Positions 30,292-39,194 of a DNA stretch of 56,793 nt are shown here, piece by piece. The stretch comes from a virus. Numbering within the stretch: position 1 is the stretch's first letter; every line of letters begins with the position of its first letter. The DNA is taken from positions 1-56,793 of the IMG/VR virus record IMGVR_UViG_3300048839_000639, one strand, 5' to 3'. A program made the position numbers and the translations under genes. The notes under the pieces are model-generated. The model searched no databases. It saw only the letters and a program-made list of their open reading frames with translations, and was not told the origin of the DNA.

Positions 30292-30690
30292 ATGAAAGAG
30301 ATTGTCATCACGATTGCCGGCAAAGACTACACCGTGCAGCCGCTCAAGTTCAAGGGAAGCCGCTCATGGCGCATGGCGCTGGCCGAGAAATTCGACGGCA
30401 TTGTGGACGCGCTGCAAGGCGTGGGCATGGTGGAAGTGAAGGACATGGCCGGCATCGGCAGAATCATCGACGAGCTGAAAGGCACGTTGATTGGTTCGCT
30501 GGATACCGTTCTGGATTTGGTCTGCGCGTATGTGCCGGCCATCAGCGAGGATCGAGCGAGGATCGAGGAGGAGGCATTCGATGAGGAAATCATCGATGCG
30601 TTCACCCGCATCCTCGGCCTTGCATTCCCTTTAGGGAAAATTCTCGGTGCGATGAATGGCCTAACGGCCAGCACGACATCGAGGAGCTAG
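30292..30690 (+). CDS. Tail assembly chaperone, short form
   Basis: The 132-residue zero-frame product (MKEIVITIAGKDYTVQPLKF) is the gpG-like chaperone that coats the tape measure during tail assembly. Near the end the codons CCT-TTA form part of CCCTTTA (30627-30633), a canonical slippery heptamer. A -1 shift there leads into the long frame described separately. Confidence 0.82.
   Translation: MKEIVITIAGKDYTVQPLKFKGSRSWRMALAEKFDGIVDALQGVGMVEVKDMAGIGRIIDELKGTLIGSLDTVLDLVCAYVPAISEDRARIEEEAFDEEIIDAFTRILGLAFPLGKILGAMNGLTASTTSRS
30627..30633 (+). promoter_or_regulatory. Slippery heptamer CCCTTTA for -1 frameshifting
   Basis: C-CCT-TTA is in the frame required for X-XXY-YYZ tandem slippage. The -1 frame is open on both sides and downstream encodes a typical chaperone extension. 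A small hairpin TGGCC-TAAC-GGCCA lies at 30657-30670. Frameshifting at this position is conserved in siphovirus tail genes. Confidence 0.85.
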
Positions 30691-30965
30691 TTTTCGGCGT
30701 TTACGGTCGCGCTGCCGACGACCTTGACGATTTTGATCGGGCATTGCTCGCGCATTCGTATGCGCGGCGCAAGCAGTTTGAGGCTCGACTGATCGCGGTG
30801 GAGGTGGCAAAGATGCTCACCGGCGCGACGGGTTCAACCCCTCATCCTGCCGGCGCCGCAGCCGGCGCACCAGCCGTTCGCACGGTGACCCGCACCGGCA
30901 AGGCCATGGATCGCGTGCCGGCGCGCGCGCTGCTCGATCAACTGGGCGCACGACTCGACTTCTAG
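30633..30965 (+). CDS. Tail assembly chaperone, -1 frameshift extension
   Basis: Read in the -1 frame from 30633 the product adds 110 residues (starting RENSRCDEWPNGQHDIEELV) to the first 114 of the 30292 gene, giving about 224 residues. YGRAADDLDDFDRALLAHSY and ARRKQFEARLIAVEVA are typical of the T part of G-T fusions. No ribosome site precedes the internal TTG at 30744, supporting the fusion. Confidence 0.82.
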   Translation, partial: RENSRCDEWPNGQHDIEELVFGVYGRAADDLDDFDRALLAHSYARRKQFEARLIAVEVAKMLTGATGSTPHPAGAAAGAPAVRTVTRTGKAMDRVPARALLDQLGARLDF

Positions 30966-30977
30966 CTTTTTATAGAC

Positions 30978-33398
30978 ATGGGCATCACACTCGGCGACCT
31001 TTTTGTCCGCATTCGCGGCGACCAGTCCGGCCTTGATGGCGACCTCAACCAGGCCGAGAAGAAGACGCAAGCCTCTGCCGGGCGCATGGGCGGCTTCTTC
31101 ACCGGCGCGCTGCAACACGCCGTCGGCGGCGCGATCCTCGGCGGCGTGCAGGCCATCGGAGGCGCGATCACCGGCGCCGTGTCGCAGGCGTGGGACGCCA
31201 CCAAGTCGTATGAATCCATGAGCGCGGCGCTCAACACGCTGCTCACCAAAGAGATTCAAACGCAAAGCGTCCAGGTCAAGCGCATCGCCGTCGGCCAGAA
31301 AACCATTCAAGTCACCGAAGGCGGCGCGGCTGCCGACTTGAAGAAGGGCGAGAGTGAGGCCGACCTTGCGTTCAAGATTCAAAAGACCACCAACGCCATT
31401 CAGGTGCAGAACGAGCGGCTGCAAGAGGCCATTGCAAAAGGCAAGGAATCGGCGGCAGAGATTGAAGCGCGCCGGCTGCGCATTCAGGGCATGGAAAACC
31501 AGCTTGCCGCGTTGAATGGCCGGCAGGGACAGGCCGGCACCGCCGTGTCCAAGACCATCACGCTCTACAAAGAGGAAAAGACCGCGGCCATTGACATCAT
31601 GACGGCGCGCAAGATGGCGGCGGAGAAAACCAAAGAGCTGATGGAGTGGTCTCAGAAACTCGCCATTCAGTCGCCCTACTCACAAGACGATGTGATTAAG
31701 GCCATGAAGATGGGCATCGCGCTCGGCTACAACTCCGACCAGGCCAAGCGGCTCACCAACGCCAACATCAACTTTGCGGCGGCGACCGGCGCGACCGGCG
31801 ACGCCATGAGCCGGATCACGCTTGCGCTCGGCCAGATGCAGGCCAAAGGCAAGCTGGCCGGCGGCGAGATGCTGCAACTCACCGAAGCCGGCGTGCCGAT
31901 GCGTGAGATTCTGCTTGAGTCCGGCAAGATCGCCGGCCTGACGACTGAGAACTTCGCCAAGATGCAGGAGAAGGGCTTGATTCCTGCGAAAGAGGCATAC
32001 GAAGCGTATGTCGAATACATGGAAAAGCACTTTCCAACGGCGGCGAAGGATCAAGCCAACACGCTCGCCGGCCTGCAAAACTCGTTTGAGGACTTGCAGA
32101 AGGTTGTATTGCGCACGGCCTTTGAGCCGATGTTTCGGGCGCTACAACCGTATCTGGTGAAGTTTGCCGAGGTCTTGCAGAATCCCGCGCTGCTCGCCAC
32201 CGTGCAGGGCATCGGCGCGGCGCTGGGGCAGGGCTTCGGCGCGGCGCTGAGCACGCTGATGACCTTCTTTTCGGTCATCGGCAACAACATCGCCGCCGGA
32301 CGCAACCCGCTCGATGCGCTGCGGCTGGCCCTGCTCAATGTCGTGCCGCCTGAGTTTGTGCCACTGGTGAACACAGTCATCAACACGATCAAGACTGTCA
32401 TTGGAACGGTGACGGGCCTTGTGGCGCAGTTTCAAACCGCGTCCGCCGGCGGCGCAGGTGGCATCATGGACATGCTCGGCCTGTCGCCGGAAGTGCAGGC
32501 CACGCTTACGGGCATCGTTGCCAGCATTCAGGGCATTCTCAGCCAGCTCGTGGCCTACGTTCAAGCGAATCTGCCGGCGATGAAAGCCGTTGCAACGGAT
32601 GTATTCAACGGCATCGGGTGGCTGGTGCAGAACGTGCTCGGCCCGTGGCTGCAATTCCTTGTCACGAAGGTGGGCGAGGTCATCGGGTGGGTGAACACCA
32701 ACATGCCGATGATGCTGCAAACCTTCAGCACAATCGTAAACGCGATCATGACGCTCTTTTCGACGGCATGGCCGACGATTCAACGGGTTGCGCTTTCGGC
32801 GCTGCAATCCTTGCAGGCCGGCGTGACGTTCGTTATCACGCTCATTCAGGGCATCATCACGTTTGCCATGCAGGCGATCAATGGCGACTGGGAAGCGGCA
32901 TGGGAAACGCTCAAGACCACGGCAGACACACTGTGGCAGGAGATTTTGACCTTCATGCAGGGCTTTCCAAAGGCCATGCTGGACATTGGCAAGAAGATCA
33001 TTGACGGCCTGATCGAAGGCGTGAAGTCAAAGGCAGTGCAGTTCAAAGAGGCGCTCTTGAGCATTCTGCCGCCGGCGATTCGCGCGGTGCTCGCGCAGAT
33101 GGGCATCGCGTCGCCGTCGAAGGTCACCATGAAGATCGGCAACCAGCTTGTCGATGGCTTGATTGTGCCGTTTGAAAAGCGCATGGGCGACGTGCGCGAG
33201 GCCATGACCGGCCTGATTCAGCCGATGGCGCAGGCCCCTGCCGGCGTGCCGGCGCTGGCCGGCGCGGTTGCAGCCGGCGCGTCTGGCGCCGGCAACACCA
33301 GCATCAATATCAACATGGGCGGCGTGCAGATGGCAAACGAGATGGACGCCTACAGCGTCGCGTATCGCATTGCAAAGCGCGTAAAGGATGGCATTTGA
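30978..33398 (+). CDS. Tape measure protein
   Basis: The 806-residue product begins GDLFVRIRGDQSGLDGDLNQ and has the tape-measure N-terminal region (YESMSAALNTLL ... MEWSQKLAIQSPYSQDDVIK, and GAMSR-type helices), several hydrophobic helices between residues 390 and 660, and a C-terminal IASPSKVTMKIGNQLVDGL typical of the family. Length sets tail length, roughly 120 nm by the usual residue-to-length rule. A Lys/Glu-rich coiled coil (residues 110-200) looks like an insertion. Confidence 0.93.
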   Translation: MGITLGDLFVRIRGDQSGLDGDLNQAEKKTQASAGRMGGFFTGALQHAVGGAILGGVQAIGGAITGAVSQAWDATKSYESMSAALNTLLTKEIQTQSVQVKRIAVGQKTIQVTEGGAAADLKKGESEADLAFKIQKTTNAIQVQNERLQEAIAKGKESAAEIEARRLRIQGMENQLAALNGRQGQAGTAVSKTITLYKEEKTAAIDIMTARKMAAEKTKELMEWSQKLAIQSPYSQDDVIKAMKMGIALGYNSDQAKRLTNANINFAAATGATGDAMSRITLALGQMQAKGKLAGGEMLQLTEAGVPMREILLESGKIAGLTTENFAKMQEKGLIPAKEAYEAYVEYMEKHFPTAAKDQANTLAGLQNSFEDLQKVVLRTAFEPMFRALQPYLVKFAEVLQNPALLATVQGIGAALGQGFGAALSTLMTFFSVIGNNIAAGRNPLDALRLALLNVVPPEFVPLVNTVINTIKTVIGTVTGLVAQFQTASAGGAGGIMDMLGLSPEVQATLTGIVASIQGILSQLVAYVQANLPAMKAVATDVFNGIGWLVQNVLGPWLQFLVTKVGEVIGWVNTNMPMMLQTFSTIVNAIMTLFSTAWPTIQRVALSALQSLQAGVTFVITLIQGIITFAMQAINGDWEAAWETLKTTADTLWQEILTFMQGFPKAMLDIGKKIIDGLIEGVKSKAVQFKEALLSILPPAIRAVLAQMGIASPSKVTMKIGNQLVDGLIVPFEKRMGDVREAMTGLIQPMAQAPAGVPALAGAVAAGASGAGNTSININMGGVQMANEMDAYSVAYRIAKRVKDGI

Positions 33399-34723
33399 TG
33401 GCACAGGTTCAATTCACGACTGAGTTGCCGTTTGATGATCTGCTGTTTGACGGCCTGCACCGCAGCGCGTTCATGCTGGCGCCGCCTGACGGTGAGAATC
33501 CAGTCACTGAAAACATCGAAGTTGTGGCCGAGAATGGCGCGGCTGCGCTCGGCCAGATTGCAACCCTTGAGCGATGGTTTAACAGCGCGCGCGAGCGGTG
33601 GGCCGGCTCCTCAGACGGCAGACCGCGCAACAAGCACATCCCGCCTGTGTATGCGCGCATCGACCTGGCCGAAAGCGGCGACTGGCACAGGGCGGAAATC
33701 ATCGCTGGCCGCGTGGAAGTGAATGAGCCTATCAGCGCCTACACCTACCCCAAGCCGGTGCGTTACCTGATTCAGTTCACGCACACGGCGGGATGGGAAG
33801 GGGCCGAGGTGGACGTGACACTGACGCCTCAATCGGGCGGCAAAGGCACATCGCTCAACCTGAGCCTGTTTCAAAACTTCCACATTGAGCCTACGGACTT
33901 CGATGATGGCAACATGCCGGCGCGCGCGATCATCCGCCTGCAAAACTCAAACGCCAACCTGGTGCAGCACGCGACGGTGTGGCTCGGCATGTTCCGCTCA
34001 TTTCTCACCACCGACAAATGGAACGGCAAATACGAGGCCGAGGCCGGCACCGGCGGCAGTGTGGTCGGTGACGGCGGATCGTCCGGCGGTCAATATCGTT
34101 CGTTTACGTGGGGCGTGTCCACGCCCACGCTGGTGCAGACGTGGACGATACCGGCCAGCGCCTGCGCGTATGCCGCAGGCCGGCGCGTGCGCCCTGTGGT
34201 GCGGTGGGCGACGGTGCCGAACTACACCGACCTGAGCGTGCGTTTTGCCGTGCGCTTTGGCGGCACGGCAGAGCTTGCCACCACGCCGTGGCAGCGCGTC
34301 ACCCCGAACGCCGGCATGCACGAGGCGTTCTCTCTGCCCCTGCCGCCGCGCTACGTGGGCGGCACGCCGGTGGCGCATGAGATTGTCATGTATGGGCGCC
34401 GGACATCCGGCGCATCCACCACGCTCACGCCGGACGTGCTGTATCTCATGGCGGCTGAGCAATTCATTCGCTTCAAGCCGGCTGGCTACGGCCTGCCTGA
34501 GAACTGGGAACTGGTGTCGGATGGCGTTGCCGGCTACACGCATGTCTATGACGGTCTTTCAAGCAGCGGCATCTATGACCAGCAGGGCGATTACATCATG
34601 CTCACGCCAAACGCGATGCACTCGTTCAACCTGGCGCATGTCGCCAACGTGATCGGTGTGACGCCGGTCAACCGCACCACCACTGTGCGCGTCAGGGCGC
34701 GGCCAAGAAGGAGCACGCTGTGA
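33398..34723 (+). CDS. Distal tail-type protein
   Basis: ATG 33398 overlaps the tape-measure stop (TGATG) and gives 441 residues. The body is beta-rich, with a Gly/Ser linker near residue 220 (GTGGSVVGDGGSSGGQ) dividing two domains. Position between tape measure and a hub-like protein fits Dit or a related tail-tip component. The C-terminal domain may bind sugar. Family assignment by position. Confidence 0.7.
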   Translation: MAQVQFTTELPFDDLLFDGLHRSAFMLAPPDGENPVTENIEVVAENGAAALGQIATLERWFNSARERWAGSSDGRPRNKHIPPVYARIDLAESGDWHRAEIIAGRVEVNEPISAYTYPKPVRYLIQFTHTAGWEGAEVDVTLTPQSGGKGTSLNLSLFQNFHIEPTDFDDGNMPARAIIRLQNSNANLVQHATVWLGMFRSFLTTDKWNGKYEAEAGTGGSVVGDGGSSGGQYRSFTWGVSTPTLVQTWTIPASACAYAAGRRVRPVVRWATVPNYTDLSVRFAVRFGGTAELATTPWQRVTPNAGMHEAFSLPLPPRYVGGTPVAHEIVMYGRRTSGASTTLTPDVLYLMAAEQFIRFKPAGYGLPENWELVSDGVAGYTHVYDGLSSSGIYDQQGDYIMLTPNAMHSFNLAHVANVIGVTPVNRTTTVRVRARPRRSTL

Positions 34724-36258
34724 GGATCGGAGCATCGTTCTTTACCCGCTCGTTTGCGAATCTTCAAGCGCCGCCGGCAGTCAAATTTCAGGTGGAGCAA
34801 TACTCCATGCACGTCCTCGGCGGGCCGAGTCAGGCGCGCATCGTCGCAACCGGCCGCCCTGACGACCTGTGGGACTGCATCAACCTGCTGCGGTGCGGTG
34901 TGGAGCTGCACGACGAGCGCGGCGACGTGGTTTGGTGGGGCTACGTGGATGAGGTGCGCGTCAACATGGACACGGCAGAGTGGGGCGTGAGCATCCAGCA
35001 GATGGCAAACTCCATTGCCTGCGCCTACACCACCCAAAGCGGCATCCTGAGCGCCGCCGGCGCGCGCCGGACGACTGCCTACGCACAGGACGCGCTCAGC
35101 ATTGCTGAGTATGGCGAGCGGCAGTTGATCGTCACAGCCAACAACACAGATGCGACCGGCGCGGCGGCCATCCGCGATCAGGCGCTTGCGGCCATCGGCT
35201 GGCCCATGCCGACATCAGACCTTGCCGAAGGGACGGGCAACAAGGCAGTGATCCTGTGCCGCGGCTGGTATGAAACAACCGAATGGAAGTATTACAGCAA
35301 CCCGCTCGGCGTTTACGGCCACATCGCCACCCCTGACGTTTACCAGACCATCGGCGATAACGTGGCTGAAATCGAAACCGTGTGGACAATGCCGGCAGGC
35401 TCAGACACGTTCGACACCATCGGCCTGTTTCTGCAAAGGTCGCTTTACGGATTCCCTGCAATCAACCTGAATGGCCGGATTCACAACGGGACGAACCAGG
35501 GCGCGCCCGTGCTTGCCACGTTCACCATCACGCCGGCGGACATTTCGGCCACCGGCAACGGCGAGGGCGGATACATCGAAAAGGCACTGTCGGCCACCAT
35601 TACCGGCAGCACGTCACCCTTGTGCATTGCGCTGATTCGCGCCGGCGGCGCAGACCTGACGAATCACTACCGGCTCGGCTGCACCGGCACCATTCACCCG
35701 TATTCATCGACGACATTTGGCGAACCCGGCAACTGGAACGCACTGCCCTACGATGTCATTTTCAAATTCACGCGGCAGGACAACATCGTGCCGCAGATTC
35801 AGGCCATGCTCACCTCTGCCGGCCAGTTTCTCACCGGCATCGACATCGAGGCCGCATCGACGATCAAGACGCGCCCGACACGCGCCGGAGATGCAACGGC
35901 ACGCGCGCAGATCGAGGAGCTGCTTGCCATGCACACCGGCGCATCGGGCCGGCTTGCAATCGAGGTCACGCGCGACCGCAGGGCGCGTTTGTATGGAGAG
36001 CCGGACGCCGGCACGCCCATCTATGTGGATCGGTTCATGAATCCCTTCGACAGCGCCGGCGCGCCCATTGAGCGGCATTACTGCCCGTATGGATATTGGG
36101 CCAGCTTGAAAGAGGTCTATCCCGCGGGCGTGGCAAACAACATGGATGGCTCAAGCGGCACGGTGGGCTTTGTCGAAGGCGCTGATTACAACGTGGCTCA
36201 AGGCCGCTGGACACCGCGCTTTCGCAGGAATCGAAACGCTTTTACAGGTGCACAATGA
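34720..36258 (+). CDS. Tail tip/hub protein
   Basis: The 512-residue product starts VRIGASFFTRSF as codons (GTG first) and VKFQVEQYSMHVLGGPSQAR, similar to hub or Tal N-termini that thread the tail tube. An insert with beta domains follows (residues 150-340), then DRFMNPFDSAGAPIERHY. It overlaps neighbours by ATGA-type joints. Role in host contact inferred. Confidence 0.68.
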   Translation: MRIGASFFTRSFANLQAPPAVKFQVEQYSMHVLGGPSQARIVATGRPDDLWDCINLLRCGVELHDERGDVVWWGYVDEVRVNMDTAEWGVSIQQMANSIACAYTTQSGILSAAGARRTTAYAQDALSIAEYGERQLIVTANNTDATGAAAIRDQALAAIGWPMPTSDLAEGTGNKAVILCRGWYETTEWKYYSNPLGVYGHIATPDVYQTIGDNVAEIETVWTMPAGSDTFDTIGLFLQRSLYGFPAINLNGRIHNGTNQGAPVLATFTITPADISATGNGEGGYIEKALSATITGSTSPLCIALIRAGGADLTNHYRLGCTGTIHPYSSTTFGEPGNWNALPYDVIFKFTRQDNIVPQIQAMLTSAGQFLTGIDIEAASTIKTRPTRAGDATARAQIEELLAMHTGASGRLAIEVTRDRRARLYGEPDAGTPIYVDRFMNPFDSAGAPIERHYCPYGYWASLKEVYPAGVANNMDGSSGTVGFVEGADYNVAQGRWTPRFRRNRNAFTGAQ

Positions 36259-38486
36259 ACGACAGAGAGGCGGCAGATTTCGTTTATCGCATCCGGCCCT
36301 TTCTTGCCCAGTTGATGGGCGAGGCCGGCGTTTCTGGCGGCGGCGCCGGATCAGGCGGCGTTTACACCCCACTCACGCGCCAAATCTTCGCCGGCTCCGG
36401 CCTCACGCAATCCCGCACCGACCTTGCCGCCGACATGACCATCAATGCAGCCGTGGCAAATACCGGCGCAGTCGGCCTGACGGTTGAGGCCGACGCCATC
36501 CGGCTCACGTCATCGTCGAATCCAGGCGCTGCGGCTGTGGTGCTGGCGACCGATGCAAACGGCCACATGACGATTGTGAGGGCCACGGCCACCGAGCGCG
36601 TGCGAACGCCATTGATCGACACCGCTTCCGGCGCGCTCGCGATCAGTCCAGCCGGCGCGCTCACGCTCACCCCAGGCAATGGCGTGGTCAACCTGACCAC
36701 CGGCATTCTGCAATCGAGCAACTACGCATCGCAGACAACAGGCTTTGGCATCACCCACGCCGGCGCCGCTGACTTCCGCTACCTGTTTGTCGATGAGATG
36801 CACGCGAAGTCGTTCATCGCCGACTTGGAGCAGGCATTGGCCGGTGGTCAGATCATCTCTAAAAGCGTGGCGCTCATGGGCAAGGTGTTCACCGCGCCGG
36901 CAGCCGGCGCAACGGCCACCCTGTGGGTGCGCGACCTGCCCAGCGCGGCGAACATGGCCGCGTTTCAAAGTGGCGACATCGTGCGCGTGCGCACGTTCTT
37001 GCGCAGCGGCGGCAGCCTGAGCATTTCGGATTGTTGGGGGGTGGTCACGGCCTACGCTGACGGCACGGGCGCGGACGAAGGGTTGCAGTCGTGGACGTTC
37101 ACCCGATCCAGCGCGCCCAACGCCGGCGCGATGACCGCCGGCACGACTGTGCAGCCCGACGCGATTGTGCTGGACTACGGCACGAGCGGGAACGGCATTT
37201 ACGAGGTGAACGCCATTGATGGCGCATACGGCGCAAACTCGCCTTATGCGCAGATTGTGCAGTGGACGGGCCACCCTGCAACCGGCTCGGTTGTGCGCGC
37301 GCGATATGGCAAGCTGGACGGGTGGGGCGGGGGCTACGCCGGCACAAACACGTTCGGGATTGTGGCCGGCAATGTGTCCGCCACATGGATCGCAGCCGAG
37401 GCCACCAACGGCTTTCGGGTGATGAACGGCACAACGGTGCTCGGCCAGTGGGACACCGCCGGCAACATGCAGCTCGGCCAGGTGGCCGCGTCAAAGGCCA
37501 ACATCTATTTCGATGTGACCAGCGGCGAACTGCGTTTCCGCACCAACACCACGGCGTATTTCGTCGTGCGGTCTGATGGCCGGCTCGCATTTGCGCAGGG
37601 CGCTGCGGCGGCGAACTCGGTGAACTGGGAAATGTCGAACGGCGAAACCGTGTCGCAGGTCTTTGGCTACCGAGGCGGTGGACGGTCGTATGCAACCCTG
37701 ATTGCATACGGCTACAGCGGCGCGGCCGGCATCACCGAACTCATCGCCTACACGCCCAACAACTCAAGCGGCTTTGCGCGCCTGTGGCTGGACGGCAATG
37801 CCAAACAGATCATTGCCGACAACGTGATCGTCGCAAATGCCGGCGTCTCGGCCACGTCAGTGACGGCATCGGGCGACCTCACCGCCGCCGGCGCGGTGTA
37901 TGCGTCCAACTGGCTTCGCACCTACGGCGCGACGGGATGGTATTCGCAGGACTATGGCGGCGGCTGGCACATGTCAGACACCACATGGGTGCGCTCATAC
38001 AACGGCAAGGCCGTTTACACGTCCAACATCATGCGCGCCGACGGTGGCTTTCAGGCCAGCGGCACGGGCCAGACCGTCATCAACGGATCGGCGCAGCACG
38101 TCTCGCAGGGTGTCACCGGCTGGCTGTATGTGCAGACGGGCGTCATTACAGCCTATGACAACGTGGGCGTGCTGAATGGCTCCGCAGGCCGGACAACGGG
38201 GACATACACGATTGACCTGCAATCAGGCAACAACGGCTCGATGCCTGCCGGCGTCAAGGCGGTGGGCGTGCGCTTTAGTGCGGTGTGGGCGAACGCGGCC
38301 AACAACGGCGCAATGACCATGACCTACGGCGGCGTAACGCTCGGCGTGTGCCGCGCGCAGGTCAACAGCCGGTTTTCGGATGGGTATTGCGTGCTGCCAG
38401 CGGATGGCAATGGCGACATTTCCTTTTCGATTCTCAATGACAACTCCAGCGGCGTGGTGGTCGCGCTGTGCGGATACTTCATTTGA
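36255..38486 (+). CDS. Tail fibre with shufflon-type C-terminal motif
   Basis: The 743-residue product has a helical start, Ala/Gly/Thr-rich shaft-like repeats (GVVNLTTGILQSSN, HAGAADFRYLFVDEMHAKSF), several beta domains and, near residue 550, ASNWLRTYGATGWYSQDYGG followed by SDTTWVRSYNGKAVYT. That pair is the recognisable motif of receptor-binding tips in phage fibres and of PilV shufflon ends. The final 90 residues form a small beta domain. It is the best receptor-binding candidate of the tail operon. Confidence 0.82.
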   Translation: MNDREAADFVYRIRPFLAQLMGEAGVSGGGAGSGGVYTPLTRQIFAGSGLTQSRTDLAADMTINAAVANTGAVGLTVEADAIRLTSSSNPGAAAVVLATDANGHMTIVRATATERVRTPLIDTASGALAISPAGALTLTPGNGVVNLTTGILQSSNYASQTTGFGITHAGAADFRYLFVDEMHAKSFIADLEQALAGGQIISKSVALMGKVFTAPAAGATATLWVRDLPSAANMAAFQSGDIVRVRTFLRSGGSLSISDCWGVVTAYADGTGADEGLQSWTFTRSSAPNAGAMTAGTTVQPDAIVLDYGTSGNGIYEVNAIDGAYGANSPYAQIVQWTGHPATGSVVRARYGKLDGWGGGYAGTNTFGIVAGNVSATWIAAEATNGFRVMNGTTVLGQWDTAGNMQLGQVAASKANIYFDVTSGELRFRTNTTAYFVVRSDGRLAFAQGAAAANSVNWEMSNGETVSQVFGYRGGGRSYATLIAYGYSGAAGITELIAYTPNNSSGFARLWLDGNAKQIIADNVIVANAGVSATSVTASGDLTAAGAVYASNWLRTYGATGWYSQDYGGGWHMSDTTWVRSYNGKAVYTSNIMRADGGFQASGTGQTVINGSAQHVSQGVTGWLYVQTGVITAYDNVGVLNGSAGRTTGTYTIDLQSGNNGSMPAGVKAVGVRFSAVWANAANNGAMTMTYGGVTLGVCRAQVNSRFSDGYCVLPADGNGDISFSILNDNSSGVVVALCGYFI

Positions 38487-38887
38487 ACGGCAGTCTGATT
38501 CGCGGTACGATTACCGTCATGCTCATCGCCTTCCTCGTCTACCTGCTCACTTTCCACAACGTGGGGCCTCAAGAGGTCTGGCTGTTTTACTACAACCCTG
38601 CCGGCAGAATCACCATCACAAGCGAGCACTGCACGGCGACCGATCCGTGGACATCGCAGTGTTTCATCCCTGCCGGCGTCCAGACGGTCGAGTTGAAAGT
38701 ATCGGCGCCGTGTTCGCTCGACACGGTGCCGGTGCTGGTCAGCGAAGACTGGCGCGGCCCTCGGCGCAGCGTGCACTGGGAATACCTGCCCAACGCCGCG
38801 CCGTGCGTGCACCGGCAGATTTTCACAATGGTGTGGAACGACTACACACCAGGCGCAAAAGAGGACACGAAGGAATTAGAACCATGA
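38468..38887 (+). CDS. Small membrane-anchored protein with external domain
   Basis: The frame opens at GTG 38468; TTG 38483 (TTGA overlap with the fibre stop) or ATG 38519 are alternative starts. One N-terminal membrane segment (TVMLIAFLVYLLTF) is followed by a beta-rich external domain with four Cys (EHCTATDPW, SQCFIPAG, SAPCSLD, AAPCVHR), which may form two disulfides. Position at the end of the tail operon suggests lysis, exclusion or secretion. Family unknown. Confidence 0.65.
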   Translation: MRILHLNGSLIRGTITVMLIAFLVYLLTFHNVGPQEVWLFYYNPAGRITITSEHCTATDPWTSQCFIPAGVQTVELKVSAPCSLDTVPVLVSEDWRGPRRSVHWEYLPNAAPCVHRQIFTMVWNDYTPGAKEDTKELEP

Positions 38888-39114
38888 TTGAGAAAGCACA
38901 AGAGAAACTCGACACGCTGCGCCGGCAGCATTCGCAGCTCATGCGCGACATGGACGGCATGCAAGCCCAACTTGCCCAGTTGCAGGGGCGCATGAACGAG
39001 TGCGGCCAGTTGATTACCGCCGTTTCGGGCGGCATCGTGGCGCTTGAGCAACTGGTTGCGGAATGCGCGCCGGCGCCAGCGACTCAGCCGGTCGAAGAAG
39101 CGGCAGCGGGATAG
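38884..39114 (+). CDS. Small coiled-coil protein
   Basis: ATG 38884 overlaps the previous stop and gives 76 residues. EKAQEKLDTLRRQHSQLMRD, then MDGMQAQLAQLQGRMNECGQ, is one long heptad-patterned helix with a short Pro/Glu/Ala tail. It closes the late operon. It may be a structural or regulatory accessory. Confidence 0.7.
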   Translation: MIEKAQEKLDTLRRQHSQLMRDMDGMQAQLAQLQGRMNECGQLITAVSGGIVALEQLVAECAPAPATQPVEEAAAG

Positions 39115-39120
39115 GGAAAA

Positions 39121-39152
39121 GGACTGGCCGCCGATCACTCGGCGGTCAGTCC
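39121..39152. terminator. Terminator between late operon and integrase
   Basis: GGACTGGCCGCCGA and TCGGCGGTCAGTCC form a 14-bp stem (one G-U) with a 4-base loop; on the minus strand TTTT follows. It separates convergent transcripts. Confidence 0.75.
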
Positions 39153-39194
39153 TCAATAGCGGAAGCGACGGGTTTGGGATTCGCGTTTGGGGTC

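Noticed and set aside
36255-38486. A diversity-generating retroelement acting on the fibre
   Set aside because: No reverse transcriptase gene or template/variable repeat pair was found.
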